Below are positions 36,562 to 47,617 of a DNA stretch of 64,000 bases, piece after piece; position 1 is the first letter of the stretch; each line of letters opens with the position of its first letter. The DNA lies in NCBI GenBank assembly GCA_030849805.1, contig JASANZ010002274.1, forward strand, positions 62,001 through 126,000. Direction: 5' to 3'. The stretch comes from Sergeia podlipaevii. Lineage: Eukaryota; Euglenozoa; Kinetoplastea; Trypanosomatida; Trypanosomatidae. Below the pieces are notes generated by a model that saw nothing but the letters and a program-made list of their open reading frames with translations, did not search any database and had not been told where the DNA came from. The position numbers and the translations under genes are program-made.

Positions 36562-38117
36562 GCGCCATTTAAAGAGAGAAAAAGTGAATAGATGCCTTTA
36601 ACCCCCCCTCTTCTTCTATTCGTCGCCTTCCATATTTTGTTTTACACAAACGCGCTCCAACAATCTCAGTCAGGGATAGGAGAGGAAACAAGCAACAGGA
36701 AATAGCTGGATGTGGAATCAGACAGAGACATATTAGACAGCTGCAATATATTTATCACATCAAACATAAGTGATAGTACCGGGGAACTTGTTGAGTGAGG
36801 GGCGGTTGCGAGAAATACAAGAAGCGATTCCGCTGCTCTTTAAAAATAAAAGAGAAGGTGCATATTCAAGGTCTCCGCAAACAATCTTTTTTTTTTTTTT
36901 TTGTATCTCGGGCACACTGCTTCCCACTGTTTTTCCTCTTCTCACTTCAGGTTCACATCTACTGAGGACTACACTGGCCATTGCAGGAAGAGGGAAGGAA
37001 GAAGAAAAAGTTCGAATGTGTGATGACTCACATCCCTATATATAGAAAGAAGAGGCATATCCCTGGTATGAAGAAAGGAGAGAGAGAGAGAGAGAAGGAG
37101 GGATAGGATAGATGACGACGACACTGATATCCCATGACAACGAAAAGAAACATATTTATTGGCGGCAGGAAATGAAATGCACCTCCAACCGTAAATCTAT
37201 GCGAAGGCAAGCAAGCAGACGTATACACCCGCTGCCGCACCGTGGACGTCTAGGAGTTGAGAACAGGTTTTTGCACTGTAAGTCCGTATAGGCTGATCTC
37301 GTTGATTGTTTTTAATTTTGTTATATTTTTATCTGTAGTGAGCTGCTACATATAGATCTCTTTTTTCCTTTAAAACCCTCCTGTAATCTGTATTTATGTG
37401 CTTACCCACGTAGCATGTGATTCATTTTTTAAAATAAAAAGTATCGCGTTTTGGGCATTTTCTATTTCTGTACGTACTTTTCTATCCTCACAAGCAATAC
37501 ACTCAGCAAACAGATTTGCAGGTGTATGCGTGTACGTCTCTGCAGAGTTCTTTTTGCGTTGTGTTGATGAAGTTAGATGCTTATGAGGTGGAGTGTTTTT
37601 ATTGGTTGTTGCTGTGATTGCCGTTGGCAGGCAAGTGTGAAGGAAACAAACGAAACACTGTTGAGGGTGGGTAGATTTCTATGAACGCGCGCGCACACAC
37701 ACACACGTACGCAAGAGGCCAACTTTCACACGATATTTAGATTCTCCCTCTGTTCGTGTTCTTTTTTTTCTTTTGTATCTCTTGTATATGCATATATCAA
37801 TCACATATACACGAGCACACATGAGAGTAGGAAAACATTACTGTTCCGCAGTTATGAGGAGAGGCCCATTTTTTGAAAATATCTTCTATGCGCTGTGCAT
37901 AAGCATTTTTTTATCTTTTTTTTCTTTTGTAACAGAGCACCACTTGCATACACACTTCCTCACTTCACCCTCTACACTTTTTTCTGTGTTATTTTAGCAA
38001 CCCTGCGGTTTATACATTTTTCTATATTAAAAACTCTATTTCTACTTTTCCTCTTCATTCAGCCTTACGCGCCACTTACAAACACACAAACACAAAAGCA
38101 AAAAGGAAGAAAAAGTA
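36562..38117. other. Intergenic spacer, 1.6 kb
   Basis: The longest spacer in the window. Contains T runs, a GA repeat at 37079-37096, and a CA/CG repeat around 37689-37706. No protein gene, tRNA or snoRNA was recognised by eye; a small RNA cannot be excluded. Ends in a T/C-rich tract and AG at 38061-38062. Confidence 0.5.
38037..38062 (+). promoter_or_regulatory. Predicted spliced-leader acceptor (polypyrimidine tract + AG)
   Basis: T/C-rich tract ending CATTCAG, AG at 38061-38062, 55 nt before the CYP40 ATG. Confidence 0.65.
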
Positions 38118-39185
38118 ATGTCTCAGAAGTACTGCTATTTCGATATCACCATCGGCGGCAAGCCGCTGAAGGAGCGGATCATCATTGAGCTCTTCGATGA
38201 TGTGACGCCCAAGACGTGTGAAAACTTCCGTAAGTTGTGCCTTGGCAATGACGGCAAGACGGTGGAGGGGACGGGGGTGCCCATGACGTATAAAGGCAGT
38301 AGCTTTCATCGTGTGATTACTGGCTTCATGATTCAGGGCGGCGATTTCACCAACCACAACGGTACTGGCGGGTGCTCTATTTATGGCGAGAAATTCGAGG
38401 ATGAGAACTTTGAAATTCCGTGCGAGCGTGCCGGCTTGCTGGCGATGGCCAACGCCGGCCCCAACACTAACGGTTCTCAGTTCTTCATCACTGCGGCTTC
38501 CACTCCTCACTTGACTGGTCGACACGTGGTTTATGGGAAGGTGGTCCGCGGCATGAATTCAGTCCGCACTATCGAACACACCGAGACTGGTAGCGACGAT
38601 CGACCTACCCACCCTTGCATCATTGCGGACTGCGGCGTGCTGGAGAGTCTTCCGACTGAGAAGACCGCTGCTGACGGCGATGCGTTCGCTGACTTTCCTG
38701 AGGACTGCGAGCCCGCTCTCAGTGACGCCGCTGCAGTCGACGCCGGCGAGTCCATTCGCCTCATTGGCAATGAGCTGTTCAAAAATGGAGAGTACGAGGC
38801 GGCAACTGAGAAGTACACGAAGGCTATCCGCTTCCTCACCAAGGCCAACTCGACTGCGTCAGCCGAGGAGGCTATCAGGGAGAAGCTTATTGCATGCAAC
38901 AACAACACGGCTATGTGCGCCATCAAGCTCTCCCAATGGGGGAAGGCGCGCGCTGCCGCGAACGAGGTGCTCAAGATGGATGAGAAGAACTCCAAGGCGA
39001 TGTTCCGTCGCGGTGTGGCCGCGCTTGCTGCAGGGGATGCGGAGAGCGCCATTGAGGACTTGACTGCTGCACATCACATCGAGCCGGCCAATGCTGAGAT
39101 TTCCGCGAAGCTGCAGGAAGCCAAGGACTTGGAGAAGGCGCGCAAGGCGAAGATGGCCGCGAATCTGAAGAAGATGTTCGCGTAG
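38118..39185 (+). CDS. CYP40: Cyclophilin 40 (cyclophilin plus TPR co-chaperone)
   Basis: Predicted 355-residue protein. Residues 1-178 are a peptidyl-prolyl isomerase domain with [14 protein letters not shown] and N-G-S-Q-F-F-I-T, so the catalytic Arg and hydrophobic pocket are present. The cyclosporin-contacting Trp of cyclophilin A is replaced by His in P-H-L-T-G-R-H-V-V, as in human CyP40, which predicts weaker drug binding. Residues about 205-330 hold three TPR motifs ([14 protein letters not shown] at the first) whose basic groove docks the Hsp90 C-terminus; the tail [16 protein letters not shown] is typical. In Leishmania CyP40 is needed for the infective/amastigote programme and morphology. 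Confidence 0.95.
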   Translation: MSQKYCYFDITIGGKPLKERIIIELFDDVTPKTCENFRKLCLGNDGKTVEGTGVPMTYKGSSFHRVITGFMIQGGDFTNHNGTGGCSIYGEKFEDENFEIPCERAGLLAMANAGPNTNGSQFFITAASTPHLTGRHVVYGKVVRGMNSVRTIEHTETGSDDRPTHPCIIADCGVLESLPTEKTAADGDAFADFPEDCEPALSDAAAVDAGESIRLIGNELFKNGEYEAATEKYTKAIRFLTKANSTASAEEAIREKLIACNNNTAMCAIKLSQWGKARAAANEVLKMDEKNSKAMFRRGVAALAAGDAESAIEDLTAAHHIEPANAEISAKLQEAKDLEKARKAKMAANLKKMFA

Positions 39186-40113
39186 TGGGTTGGGGTTCGC
39201 ATGAAGCATTGCTGAGGGATGCGCAGAGTACAGCCAACAATCGCTGCTGCTTTTCTTTTTTTTCTATTTTGTTCACACGAGTTCATTTGAAACATTGCGC
39301 ATGCTAGGTTGCCCGTATGCGTTCCCACTATTCTTACGACTATTGTTGTTTCATGTTGTACTTGAGTTGGCTAGTGAGAAGCCGCATGAGTGGCTGATAT
39401 GCGATGGCCCTCCTCTTTCTTTTTTCTCTTTCAGCAGTGTCTCAGAGTATCTTATGAATTTCCCTTAGCAAAGGGATGTCCCACACGCATTGCCTTGCCT
39501 TTGACCTCTGCCTGCCACGTAATATGTATTTTCTTTACTTTTGTTGGCGGTTGGACTGCGCATAGAGGCTTAAAGAAGAAGGGTGAGGAAGGCGTTGACG
39601 CAAGTCTGTCTATCATTTCTGGACACTACGCGAGGTGCTGGTGCCCAGGTTTCTTCTTTGAAGAGAGGCAAGAAGTTAAGTAACTGTCTACAGCTCTTCC
39701 AGTTCATTACCGTTACCGCCACCAAATGCAAAGGGGTAATGACAGCATAAAAGTAGTTTCAAGTTTTTCTTTTGCTGTTTCTTTATACCAGTATTCTCTT
39801 TTAAAAAAGCTATTCGTAGCTTCTCTGTTTTATATATGTATGCTTTTGTTCAGACACTATTTCAAAATTTACATTTCTCACTCTTTTTTTATTTCTCTCT
39901 CTTTTGAACCTTTGTTACACAAGCGAGTGTTGATGAACCTACATTTGAGTGCTACACACAAGTTCAGACTTACAAAAGCTTTCATAGAAACCAACTACCT
40001 CTAGTTTTTTTTTTTTTTTTTTAAAGAAATCTTTGAGTTTAGAGTTTCTTTTATAGCATTACGAGCTAGCCACGTAGTTTCATCTCCCCCCTCTCTTTCC
40101 ACTTTTGGAGGAT
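39186..40113. other. Intergenic spacer
   Basis: T-rich, no gene seen. A T18 run at 40005-40022 followed by AAAG (AG at 40025-40026) is a possible acceptor for the next gene. Confidence 0.5.
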
Positions 40114-40893
40114 ATGGCAATCGCCGTGGGAGATGTAGTGGAGTTAGGCGTCTCGGACGCGAGCAGTAATGTCTCCAAGTTGCTAGGAATTGTCGAGTCC
40201 GATAACGGTGAGATGCTGCGTGTCTTTGTGGGTTGCAAACCTCTACCGCTGCGCGATGTACCGCGTGTCTCGGTGCGACGTGTCTGGGTGGCATCCGAGG
40301 TGAGGTGGGGGGATAGTGATTACAACAGCTTCATTGCAGCGGCCACGTCATACGAAACGGGTGGTGAGTCACTACTTGGAGGTGGCGGCGACAGGGGTAA
40401 TAATAATGGCAAGAACTTAAACAATTTTCAACAAACCGGCGGGAGCAGTCTGATGGATGGCCGTGTGGGGACCAGTGGACTGCCAGAGGCGCCATTGCTG
40501 CCACCAAGCAACCCGCTGCGCACCACATGCGGTGTTTGGGCAAGCGTGTGCGAGTGGCGCTCACCCGTAGCGACTGCCGTTATTGTCGTGCTTATGGTAG
40601 GCTTGACGCTGCTTGATAGCAGTGAGGAGGCACTTGTGCGCGAAGGGTTGACATCTCAGTTGTTTGTTTCACGGCTTATTCAAGCGTTTCTGGCTGCTGT
40701 GCTCGTGGCTACAATAGGACTGCTATCTTTCACATATACAGACGCTACCACATTTTCGCCGTGGTGGCTGCCAGCTCTGTGTGGTGTGATGACAACCCAC
40801 GCCATTTTATCGATGTCGTATACACTGGTGGCGTTCATACTGTGCTGTGCTGCTGGTGGCGTGAGCCGATTTCGCCAGACAAAGTCACGCTAG
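40114..40893 (+). CDS. Membrane protein of unknown function
   Basis: Predicted 259-residue protein from the first in-frame ATG (a TTG nine bases upstream is not a usual start). Residues 1-75 look like a small beta-rich domain (alternating V-E-L, L-G-I-V, M-L-R-V-F-V-G), followed by a Gly/Asn-rich disordered linker (about 85-130). Three or four hydrophobic segments follow at about 151-168, 186-209, 217-236 and 236-253. I do not recognise the family. Intact reading frame and coding-like GC in contrast to the spacers on either side support it being a gene. Confidence 0.7.
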   Translation: MAIAVGDVVELGVSDASSNVSKLLGIVESDNGEMLRVFVGCKPLPLRDVPRVSVRRVWVASEVRWGDSDYNSFIAAATSYETGGESLLGGGGDRGNNNGKNLNNFQQTGGSSLMDGRVGTSGLPEAPLLPPSNPLRTTCGVWASVCEWRSPVATAVIVVLMVGLTLLDSSEEALVREGLTSQLFVSRLIQAFLAAVLVATIGLLSFTYTDATTFSPWWLPALCGVMTTHAILSMSYTLVAFILCCAAGGVSRFRQTKSR

Positions 40894-41484
40894 GTTGTGA
40901 GAAACGTGAGGGGGCGATGAAGCAAAAACTGAAGAAAAATTACGCTTTCCACGCCTGTTGGCATAGAAGTTAAGTGAGCGTCTTTGCCAAATTGAGCTGG
41001 GAACATTCATTTTTTCATGGACATTTTTTTTTTTTTAAAACTTTGCCCGGTACGCATATATATATATGTGTGTGTTGCTTCTCTGAAAAGGCACACCATA
41101 GCACGGGATTGCTTTATCCGCAACTATTGCTACTAGCAAGTGTGCCTTCAGTGTTGCATGCATGCATGAATACAAAAGTAAGGGGGACACATCTCGCCTC
41201 TTGCTTTTTTTTTTCAGAGTTTACTTGATCGCGAAAAAACAACAATACACATTTTGCTGTATTTTACTCTCTGTTTTCCTTCACTCGCTTCTTATTATAT
41301 GCATTTCTTTGTCTGCTAGGTATCTCGTAGAGCTGCTAGAAGCATTCATAGCGTATTGTAGCACGCCTGCCAATTTCTATTGACATATTTATCGGCGCGT
41401 GCTTCTATCATCGGAAGCGCTTACGGTCAAGTACAGTTTTCTTTTATTGCCACGCACACCTAGTATAGAAGAACAGCAAAAAAA
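40894..41484. other. Intergenic spacer
   Basis: No gene. Pyrimidine-rich sequence from about 41266 leads to TCTGCTAG with AG at 41318-41319, a likely acceptor for the SCAMP gene. Confidence 0.55.
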
Positions 41485-42162
41485 ATGCAAGGAAACACGG
41501 GGTTTGTCGTCACAGAGGACATGGTGCTTGCGAAGGAGTCGCAGAACGCGGCACGGCGTGACGGACTCATTAAACGCCAAGGTGCTCTCCCTCGCATGGT
41601 GGAGCCAGACCCCAACTTCCCGCCTGAGTGCTGCTGCATCAAGCCCGTCATTTATCACAACATTCGTCTTCAGGTCCCTGTGCCGCAGCAGCGCTTTATG
41701 TACATTCTGTGCGGTCTTTATCTTGCACTTATCGTTATCATCATCTACAACATAGTAGCCGCCATCGTCAACTTTGTACTTGGAGGGAGCGCGATGCAGT
41801 TTGGACTGTCCTTTTTATATCTACTCGGACTTCCCGGCGCCTGGATGCTGTGGTACTACAACACATACTCGGCCATCACCGCCTCGTCGCGGCCCCGGCA
41901 GGTGCTGGCCCTCTTTGGGCTCTTTCTGGGCGTAGCCTTTGACGCGTGGATGGCGGTTGGCGTCAACGGCTTTGGCGGGTGCGGCTGGATTATTACCATT
42001 ACTAGTTTTAGTCACACAGTGAGGTTTATTGTCCTCATCATCGCTGCTATTTTGTGGACTGTCCATGGACTTTTACTCTTCTTCATGTTCTGTCGATACT
42101 GGAAAGTGTCCAATGATCTACTCAAGGGAGGAGCTCGCATTTATGCAAACGCGGTGGTCTAA
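41485..42162 (+). CDS. SCAMP family secretory carrier membrane protein
   Basis: Predicted 225-residue protein. The N-terminal cytosolic part carries E-x-x-L-x-x-R/K-x-x-x-L heptads and then N-F-P-P-E-C-C-C-I-K-P-V-I-Y-H-N-I, the SCAMP hallmark before the first helix. Four membrane segments lie at about 72-95, 98-117, 130-150 and 170-200, with the conserved F-x-x-F/F-D-A-W and G-x-x-G-W loops. SCAMPs cycle in post-Golgi and endocytic membranes. No NPF motifs are present, so it is a short SCAMP5-like form. In a trypanosomatid it may serve flagellar-pocket traffic; that is inference. Confidence 0.85.
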   Translation: MQGNTGFVVTEDMVLAKESQNAARRDGLIKRQGALPRMVEPDPNFPPECCCIKPVIYHNIRLQVPVPQQRFMYILCGLYLALIVIIIYNIVAAIVNFVLGGSAMQFGLSFLYLLGLPGAWMLWYYNTYSAITASSRPRQVLALFGLFLGVAFDAWMAVGVNGFGGCGWIITITSFSHTVRFIVLIIAAILWTVHGLLLFFMFCRYWKVSNDLLKGGARIYANAVV

Positions 42163-43207
42163 CAGCGTGCGCTTCTGCATGTGTGTGATAGGGTGAGTGA
42201 AATTGAGTGTCATCAAAGCATTTCCTCTCTCACTTTGAAAGAGAAAAGGAGAGGAGATTATCTTTAAAAAAAAAACCGTTGACATTTGGCTTCTGTTTCA
42301 ATTTTTTTTGTCCCTCTGGGTTCTGTTCTTTTGTATTTTTTTTTTGGGTTTGACTTTTGCAGCTTTTTTTTTTCTTTTTTTTTCCCTTTTTTCAAATATT
42401 ATTTTTGCCTGTGTATCTTTCGTTTACTCTTTTGAAGCGCATCTACAGATTGCGTGGGTTGCACTGTTGCTATTATTATATCGTTTTTTTTTAAAAAAAT
42501 TATTTGTTGTTGCTACAAGTGTACGAGGAGGAAAAATTGCGCTGCAGAGGTTTGTTTATGCGTTTTTTTATTATTATTATTTTGCGCAAGCGAAGTTGTG
42601 ATACGTAGTGTATTGGTTGTGTTTTTTTTTCTTGCGGATTAGCATATATATATATATATATATATTGCTGATGGGCGGGCTGATGTAATTCGCCAGCTTC
42701 ACTAACTCATCAACAAAAATCGACACCTTTTATGGTTTGCGTGTTGGAGCAGCTAACATGTATATATAGTATATATACATATTTGCCTTTGCTGAGCATA
42801 TTTTATGAACCGTATTGAGGAATATTGAATTCTCGTTTTTATTTTTTGCATTTTTTTCTTCTTTACGGTCCCGTTCTATCTGAATGCTTTTCTTTCCTTT
42901 TCTACCGAATTCATCTTTGATCTCCTTGCTTTTTTTTTTTTTTTACGGGATGGGTGCTCTTGAAAGAAGGAACTGGGTTTGATTGTAAACATACATATTT
43001 GAACTCACACGCATCCCCCCCCCTCTTCCTCCTCCTCTCTGCTTTTGAGAGGGGCCCCGCCTTTTTTTTCCTTCTTTTTTCCTTCTTCTTGAGCGCTACA
43101 CAACTGACTGTGTCGACGAGCAAGGAGACTGATATCATTAATTTGTGGAAGAAGGGTAAAGGCGCGGTGCACTTGAAAAAGAAAGAGGAGAAGAAAAGGA
43201 AAAACAA
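42163..43207. other. Intergenic spacer
   Basis: T-rich with a TA repeat at 42643-42665. No gene seen. A T/C tract at 43060-43090 (preceded by a CT-rich stretch from 43015) ends before AG at 43092-43093, the likely acceptor for the AMP deaminase gene. Confidence 0.55.
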
Positions 43208-46200
43208 ATGTCTTACGGGGAAGACAACAATGCGGGCATGCCGCAGACGCGGCTGCCAAGCATTTCTCAAAGTAGTCAACTCGGCCAGTCTTCTCAGCAG
43301 CCGCGCTGGTCTTATAATGCCACTTCAAGATCGAATGGAAGGTTGCGAAGCGACTTTAATGCTCCACCGCGCCAAAGTTCCGTCTCGAGCTTTGGGCGTC
43401 GCACTCATAGCCGCCAGTCCGTCGCTCATGGTAATGCGCAGCGTAATCAGACGTTTTTGGACTCTCAGCTGCAGGAGTCAAAGATGTTCAAGGTGGTCAT
43501 TGATGGTGACGACGGTGGTGTGGCGATGCAACAGGTGCATCAGCGCATTGAGGCCGCGTTGCGCGTGCGCACGTTTTACAAGAAAGAGAACGAGAACGTG
43601 CCGGGCGAGGCGTACACACGACTTCCCTCACGCGTCACAATAACTCGCAACGAGGGTGTCTTTCAGGTTTCTGGGCACGATGTGCTTCATTTTTACTCTC
43701 TTCCGTCGTGGAAGCAGTTTGCCGAGGGTGTCAACATGCTTCGGCCCACGGTGAGTAACACAACATGCGTCAAGGCATGTGCCCATCGCCTCGGTATTAT
43801 GCAAGAGCGCTCACGTATGTTTTTCTTACTGAATGCTGAGATGGAGGAGCGTCACAATTTGCGCAAAGCAGGCGGTGTCTTCGCGAGTGTCGCCAAGGTG
43901 AACACGTCGGTGATGCTATCCAAGTGTCTTGATGCGCAGGAGCTGCTTGACAGCATTGTGGACGCGTGCAGTCGCACACCAGACGCACCGATTCGCCTTC
44001 GCAACGGTCGTAACTCCACTCTGCGGGAGCTTTTGCAAAGCTACGGCGTGCGAGATCCAAAGCAGCTCACCGTGGCGGGCCTTGGCTGGCAACAGCAGGC
44101 TAGCGAGCACCACTTCATCGACACCTCGCCAGAGACGCAGGCTTTAAGCGCCGAGTTGCGCTTTTCCTTTCTCAGCGTCCGAGGCCTCATGGCACCGAAG
44201 CTGCTGCGCAGGCATTTAGATAGGGCCGAGTGGTCCACGCGCAGCCCGCAAGCGTCGGAGTACAGTATCCCTATTTTTGGCGCCTACGAAGACGAAGTGC
44301 GTGATGTCCTGACGACGCTGTGCACCAACAACATTGGGCCCTATAAACGTGTGCGGTGGGTGCTCCAGCTGAGACTGCAACACGCACCTCCCTCTGCGCA
44401 CCCCGTGCAATGCGAGACGATCCAGGACCAACTGGACAATATCTTCGTTCCACTTTTTAAAGCAACCCTAGAAAAGACGGTAGGCAGCGCTGTGGCGGCG
44501 ATGCTGCAACACGTGGGGGCTCTTCAGCTTGAGAGCAGCGACGGCCCAGAGGTAGACTTTGATCCCAACGTTGACACTCCCGACACGGTGCCATACGGCA
44601 GCACTCAGAGCGAACTGTACTTCTTTTACTATATTTATGCAAACTTGACTGTGCTCAACAGTCTGCGGCGGCGCAAGGGCTTGAACACACTGCAACTGAG
44701 ATGCAGTGGCGGGCACCGTGCTGGTATGGATGACTTAATCGGTGGTTACATGCTTGCTGATGTCATCACGCGCTCCACCAAGCTCATGCACTTTCCCGTG
44801 CTGCAGTACTTGTGTGGCTTGCATGGTGTCGGACTTTCCATGAGTCCACTTAGCGACCACATGCAGGGTATTGTGTCATATCAAAATCACCCACTTCCAA
44901 ACTTTCTACACCGCTGCCTGAAGGTCACCGTCGCTACCGAGGCGCCGCTGCTGTACCATCACAGCCAGAACGCGCTCACCGAGGAGTACGCGACGGCGCA
45001 GAAGATGTTTCGGCTTGGTGCGCTCGACATGACGGAACTGGCGCACAACAGCGTCACGATGTCTTCTTTTCCGGACGAGACCAAGAGAGAGTGGCTTGGT
45101 GACAGCTACGACTTGGGAGTTGAGGGGAACGAGTTTGAGCTGAGTCAGGTGACTAACATTCGCCTTGCCTTCCGTGAAGGTGCGTGGGCTCAGGAGCGAA
45201 GCATGATGCGTGACCTCTATCTACGACCGGTCACAGAAAGCACTGCTGAGAGCCGCAGCAGCCGCTGGCATTTTCTTAGTAACGTGGAAGAGGTTGAATA
45301 CAACACTGTGCTGGACAGTCGTATCCGCTTCCCCCGTACAGTTCTTAACGGGCCGCATATTGCTGGCAAGTCCACCATTAGCGCTCTGCGCGTTGCACGC
45401 GCACTGGACCTTAGGCATAAGTACATTTGGCGGCCTCCAAATCCTTGGGAGGTGGGCCAGCGCCGCGGCGTGGAGGCAGACTTCTTGCGCAAGACGGGGA
45501 CTTTTAACGAGGATGAGTGGACGTACGCAGCGAGCGATGCGGTATTTATCTCTTATCAGAAAAACGCAGTACACGCCTGGCCGCGCACGCTGCCCACACT
45601 TGACGACTTTCACAAAGACCTTAAGGAGCTGCAGGATATCTGTGCGAGCGCGGAGGTGAAGGACCTCGCGCACAGGCGCCTTGAGAACCTTGACCACAAA
45701 TTCCGCCTTCATCTTGCGCTCAACCACGCCAACGAGGCCGGCACCACGGCGGAGCGCTTGTCTTCTAATCGCGATATCTATCAAGCGACCAAGGTTGACA
45801 CGCACATTCACATGGCGGCTGGGATGACTCCAAAGCAGATGCTGACGTTTGTGCTGCAGAAGCTCAAGGATAGCGCGGATGACATTGCCATGAGGAAGGG
45901 GGATGAGATTATTACGCTTGGCAAGCTCTTCATCAACGCCGGCATCACGACCAACTTGACAGTTGATCAGCTCGACGTTCAGGCAGACCACACGTTGTTT
46001 GAACGCTTTGACAACTTCAATAACAAGTATAACCCAATGGAGAACGGTGACTTGCGCTCGCTGATGCTCAAGACCGACAACTTCATGAATGGCCGCTACT
46101 TTGCCGAGCTCATTCACAACGTCTTTGCACAGTACTCACGGGACCGTTACACGTACGCAGAGAATCGTGTGTCTGTCTATGGCATTAACATCAAGGAGTG

Positions 46201-47617
46201 GGAGAAACTGTCTCACTGGTTCGCTACGCATGGCATGTCTAACAAGCACAACAAGTGGATCATCCAGGTGCCACGTGTGTACAAGGTTTTCCGCGCGCAG
46301 AACGTCATTGGCAGCTTCGGTCAGTATCTTCAGAATATATTTGAGCCCCTGTGGGAGGCGTCACTGCACCCTTCAGAGCACCCCACATTGCACAACTTTT
46401 TGAAGCACGTCAGCGGATTTGACTCTGTAGACAACGAGGCCACGCTGGACCTCCCTTTCACCCCCATCTCTCCGTGGGCGTGGACATCTATTGAGAACCC
46501 GCCCTACAACTACTATCTCTACTATCTCTACGCAAACGTGCGCACTCTCAATGAGTTCCGTGCGTCACGCGGCTTCAGTACCTTTGCACTTCGCCCTCAC
46601 TGTGGTGAGTCCGGCTCTGAGGAGCACCTCTACGGGGCGTTTCTCTGCGCTAACAGCATCTGCCACGGCATTAACCTGCGCAATGACATCCCTATGCAGT
46701 ACTTGTACTACCTTACCCAAGTCGGCCTACATGTGTCTCCGCTCAGCAACAACGCGCTCTTTCTTAAATTTTTGAACAATCCGTTCCCCGACTTCTTCCG
46801 TCGCGGTCTCAATGTCTCGCTCAGCACGGATGATCCGATGATGTTCCACCAGACACAAGAACCTCTCATTGAGGAGTATAGCATAGCAGCTCGTGTGTGG
46901 GGTCTCAGCCCGAACGATCTTTGCGAGATTGCGAGGAACTCCGTTTTGCAGTGCGGCTTCGACTACAACTTCAAGCGTGAAGCCATTGGTGATCGCTGGT
47001 ACATGTCCTCGTCTCTTGGCAACGACCCACTGCGCACGCACCTCTCTGACATTCGCGTCGCGTTTCGGTTCGAGACGTATCACACAGAGTTGCAGCATTT
47101 AGAAATGTCCTCCGAGCGGAAGCTGGTGCGCTTTATGATGACCTCCGCTGAGGAGCGCGAGATCAATGAGCAGAACCTCGATCTTGGCCCGGAGGAAATT
47201 ATTCTCTCGACGCACGATCAGGAGATGGAGGTGATGCTCCGCGACATCGACGCCAAGCGCGAGCAGATACGTGTTGCAAAGATCCAGGTCGATTACTTTC
47301 GTCGCCAGCAGCGCTCGCTGGTGGAGAACATTACGGAGGTGGGGGCACGGCGCCAGGAGGAGCAGGAAGAGGCGGATCGTGAGCTGCGGCAGAAGGTAAC
47401 CTACGACCGCGAGCGCAAGCCAAGTAGCTACTCCCCAAGCTTGTACGGTGGTGGCGGAGATGGCTTCCAAACAGCGGAGAGCGAGACGGTGCAGCGGTTG
47501 TTGCGCTGGCGTCCGATGCCACCGCGCTCTCTACATTCAGTGCATCAGGTCAATCTTAGCTCTAGTGCAAATCAGACACGCCCACTTCCTCCCATGCGAC
47601 ACTTTCAGACAATCTAA
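43208..47617 (+). CDS. Tandem AMP deaminase: dead N-terminal and intact C-terminal copy
   Basis: Predicted 1469-residue protein, about twice the usual AMP deaminase. The C-terminal copy (about 700-1330) has the zinc ligands and catalytic motifs: V863-D-T-H866-I-H868, R-P-H1131-C-G-E1134-S-G, H-G-I-N-L-R and S1206-T-D-D-P-M-M-F-H1214. The N-terminal copy (about 90-690) aligns in order, with the same N-x-Y-x-x-Y-x-Y-A-N helix, V-G-L-S-M-S-P-L-S, and E-E-Y-A-x-A, but the metal motif is V-N232-T-S-V-M, R-P-H-C-G-E is R498-C-S-G-G-H, and S-T-D-D-P is A576-T-E-A-P. It cannot bind zinc in the usual way. The first 60 residues are Ser/Arg/Gln-rich and the last 110 hold a coiled coil and disordered tail. 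AMP to IMP conversion is expected from the C-half; a regulatory role of the N-half is inferred. Confidence 0.92.
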   Translation: MSYGEDNNAGMPQTRLPSISQSSQLGQSSQQPRWSYNATSRSNGRLRSDFNAPPRQSSVSSFGRRTHSRQSVAHGNAQRNQTFLDSQLQESKMFKVVIDGDDGGVAMQQVHQRIEAALRVRTFYKKENENVPGEAYTRLPSRVTITRNEGVFQVSGHDVLHFYSLPSWKQFAEGVNMLRPTVSNTTCVKACAHRLGIMQERSRMFFLLNAEMEERHNLRKAGGVFASVAKVNTSVMLSKCLDAQELLDSIVDACSRTPDAPIRLRNGRNSTLRELLQSYGVRDPKQLTVAGLGWQQQASEHHFIDTSPETQALSAELRFSFLSVRGLMAPKLLRRHLDRAEWSTRSPQASEYSIPIFGAYEDEVRDVLTTLCTNNIGPYKRVRWVLQLRLQHAPPSAHPVQCETIQDQLDNIFVPLFKATLEKTVGSAVAAMLQHVGALQLESSDGPEVDFDPNVDTPDTVPYGSTQSELYFFYYIYANLTVLNSLRRRKGLNTLQLRCSGGHRAGMDDLIGGYMLADVITRSTKLMHFPVLQYLCGLHGVGLSMSPLSDHMQGIVSYQNHPLPNFLHRCLKVTVATEAPLLYHHSQNALTEEYATAQKMFRLGALDMTELAHNSVTMSSFPDETKREWLGDSYDLGVEGNEFELSQVTNIRLAFREGAWAQERSMMRDLYLRPVTESTAESRSSRWHFLSNVEEVEYNTVLDSRIRFPRTVLNGPHIAGKSTISALRVARALDLRHKYIWRPPNPWEVGQRRGVEADFLRKTGTFNEDEWTYAASDAVFISYQKNAVHAWPRTLPTLDDFHKDLKELQDICASAEVKDLAHRRLENLDHKFRLHLALNHANEAGTTAERLSSNRDIYQATKVDTHIHMAAGMTPKQMLTFVLQKLKDSADDIAMRKGDEIITLGKLFINAGITTNLTVDQLDVQADHTLFERFDNFNNKYNPMENGDLRSLMLKTDNFMNGRYFAELIHNVFAQYSRDRYTYAENRVSVYGINIKEWEKLSHWFATHGMSNKHNKWIIQVPRVYKVFRAQNVIGSFGQYLQNIFEPLWEASLHPSEHPTLHNFLKHVSGFDSVDNEATLDLPFTPISPWAWTSIENPPYNYYLYYLYANVRTLNEFRASRGFSTFALRPHCGESGSEEHLYGAFLCANSICHGINLRNDIPMQYLYYLTQVGLHVSPLSNNALFLKFLNNPFPDFFRRGLNVSLSTDDPMMFHQTQEPLIEEYSIAARVWGLSPNDLCEIARNSVLQCGFDYNFKREAIGDRWYMSSSLGNDPLRTHLSDIRVAFRFETYHTELQHLEMSSERKLVRFMMTSAEEREINEQNLDLGPEEIILSTHDQEMEVMLRDIDAKREQIRVAKIQVDYFRRQQRSLVENITEVGARRQEEQEEADRELRQKVTYDRERKPSSYSPSLYGGGGDGFQTAESETVQRLLRWRPMPPRSLHSVHQVNLSSSANQTRPLPPMRHFQTI

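Noticed and set aside
36562..38117. tRNA, snoRNA or SL RNA in the longest spacer
   Set aside because: I found no A/B-box pair, clear C/D-box pair or SL-like sequence by eye. A covariance-model scan would settle it.
45221..46117. 298-residue antisense frame inside the AMP deaminase gene
   Set aside because: Shadow of the catalytic half; composition mirrors the sense codons and no recognisable domain.
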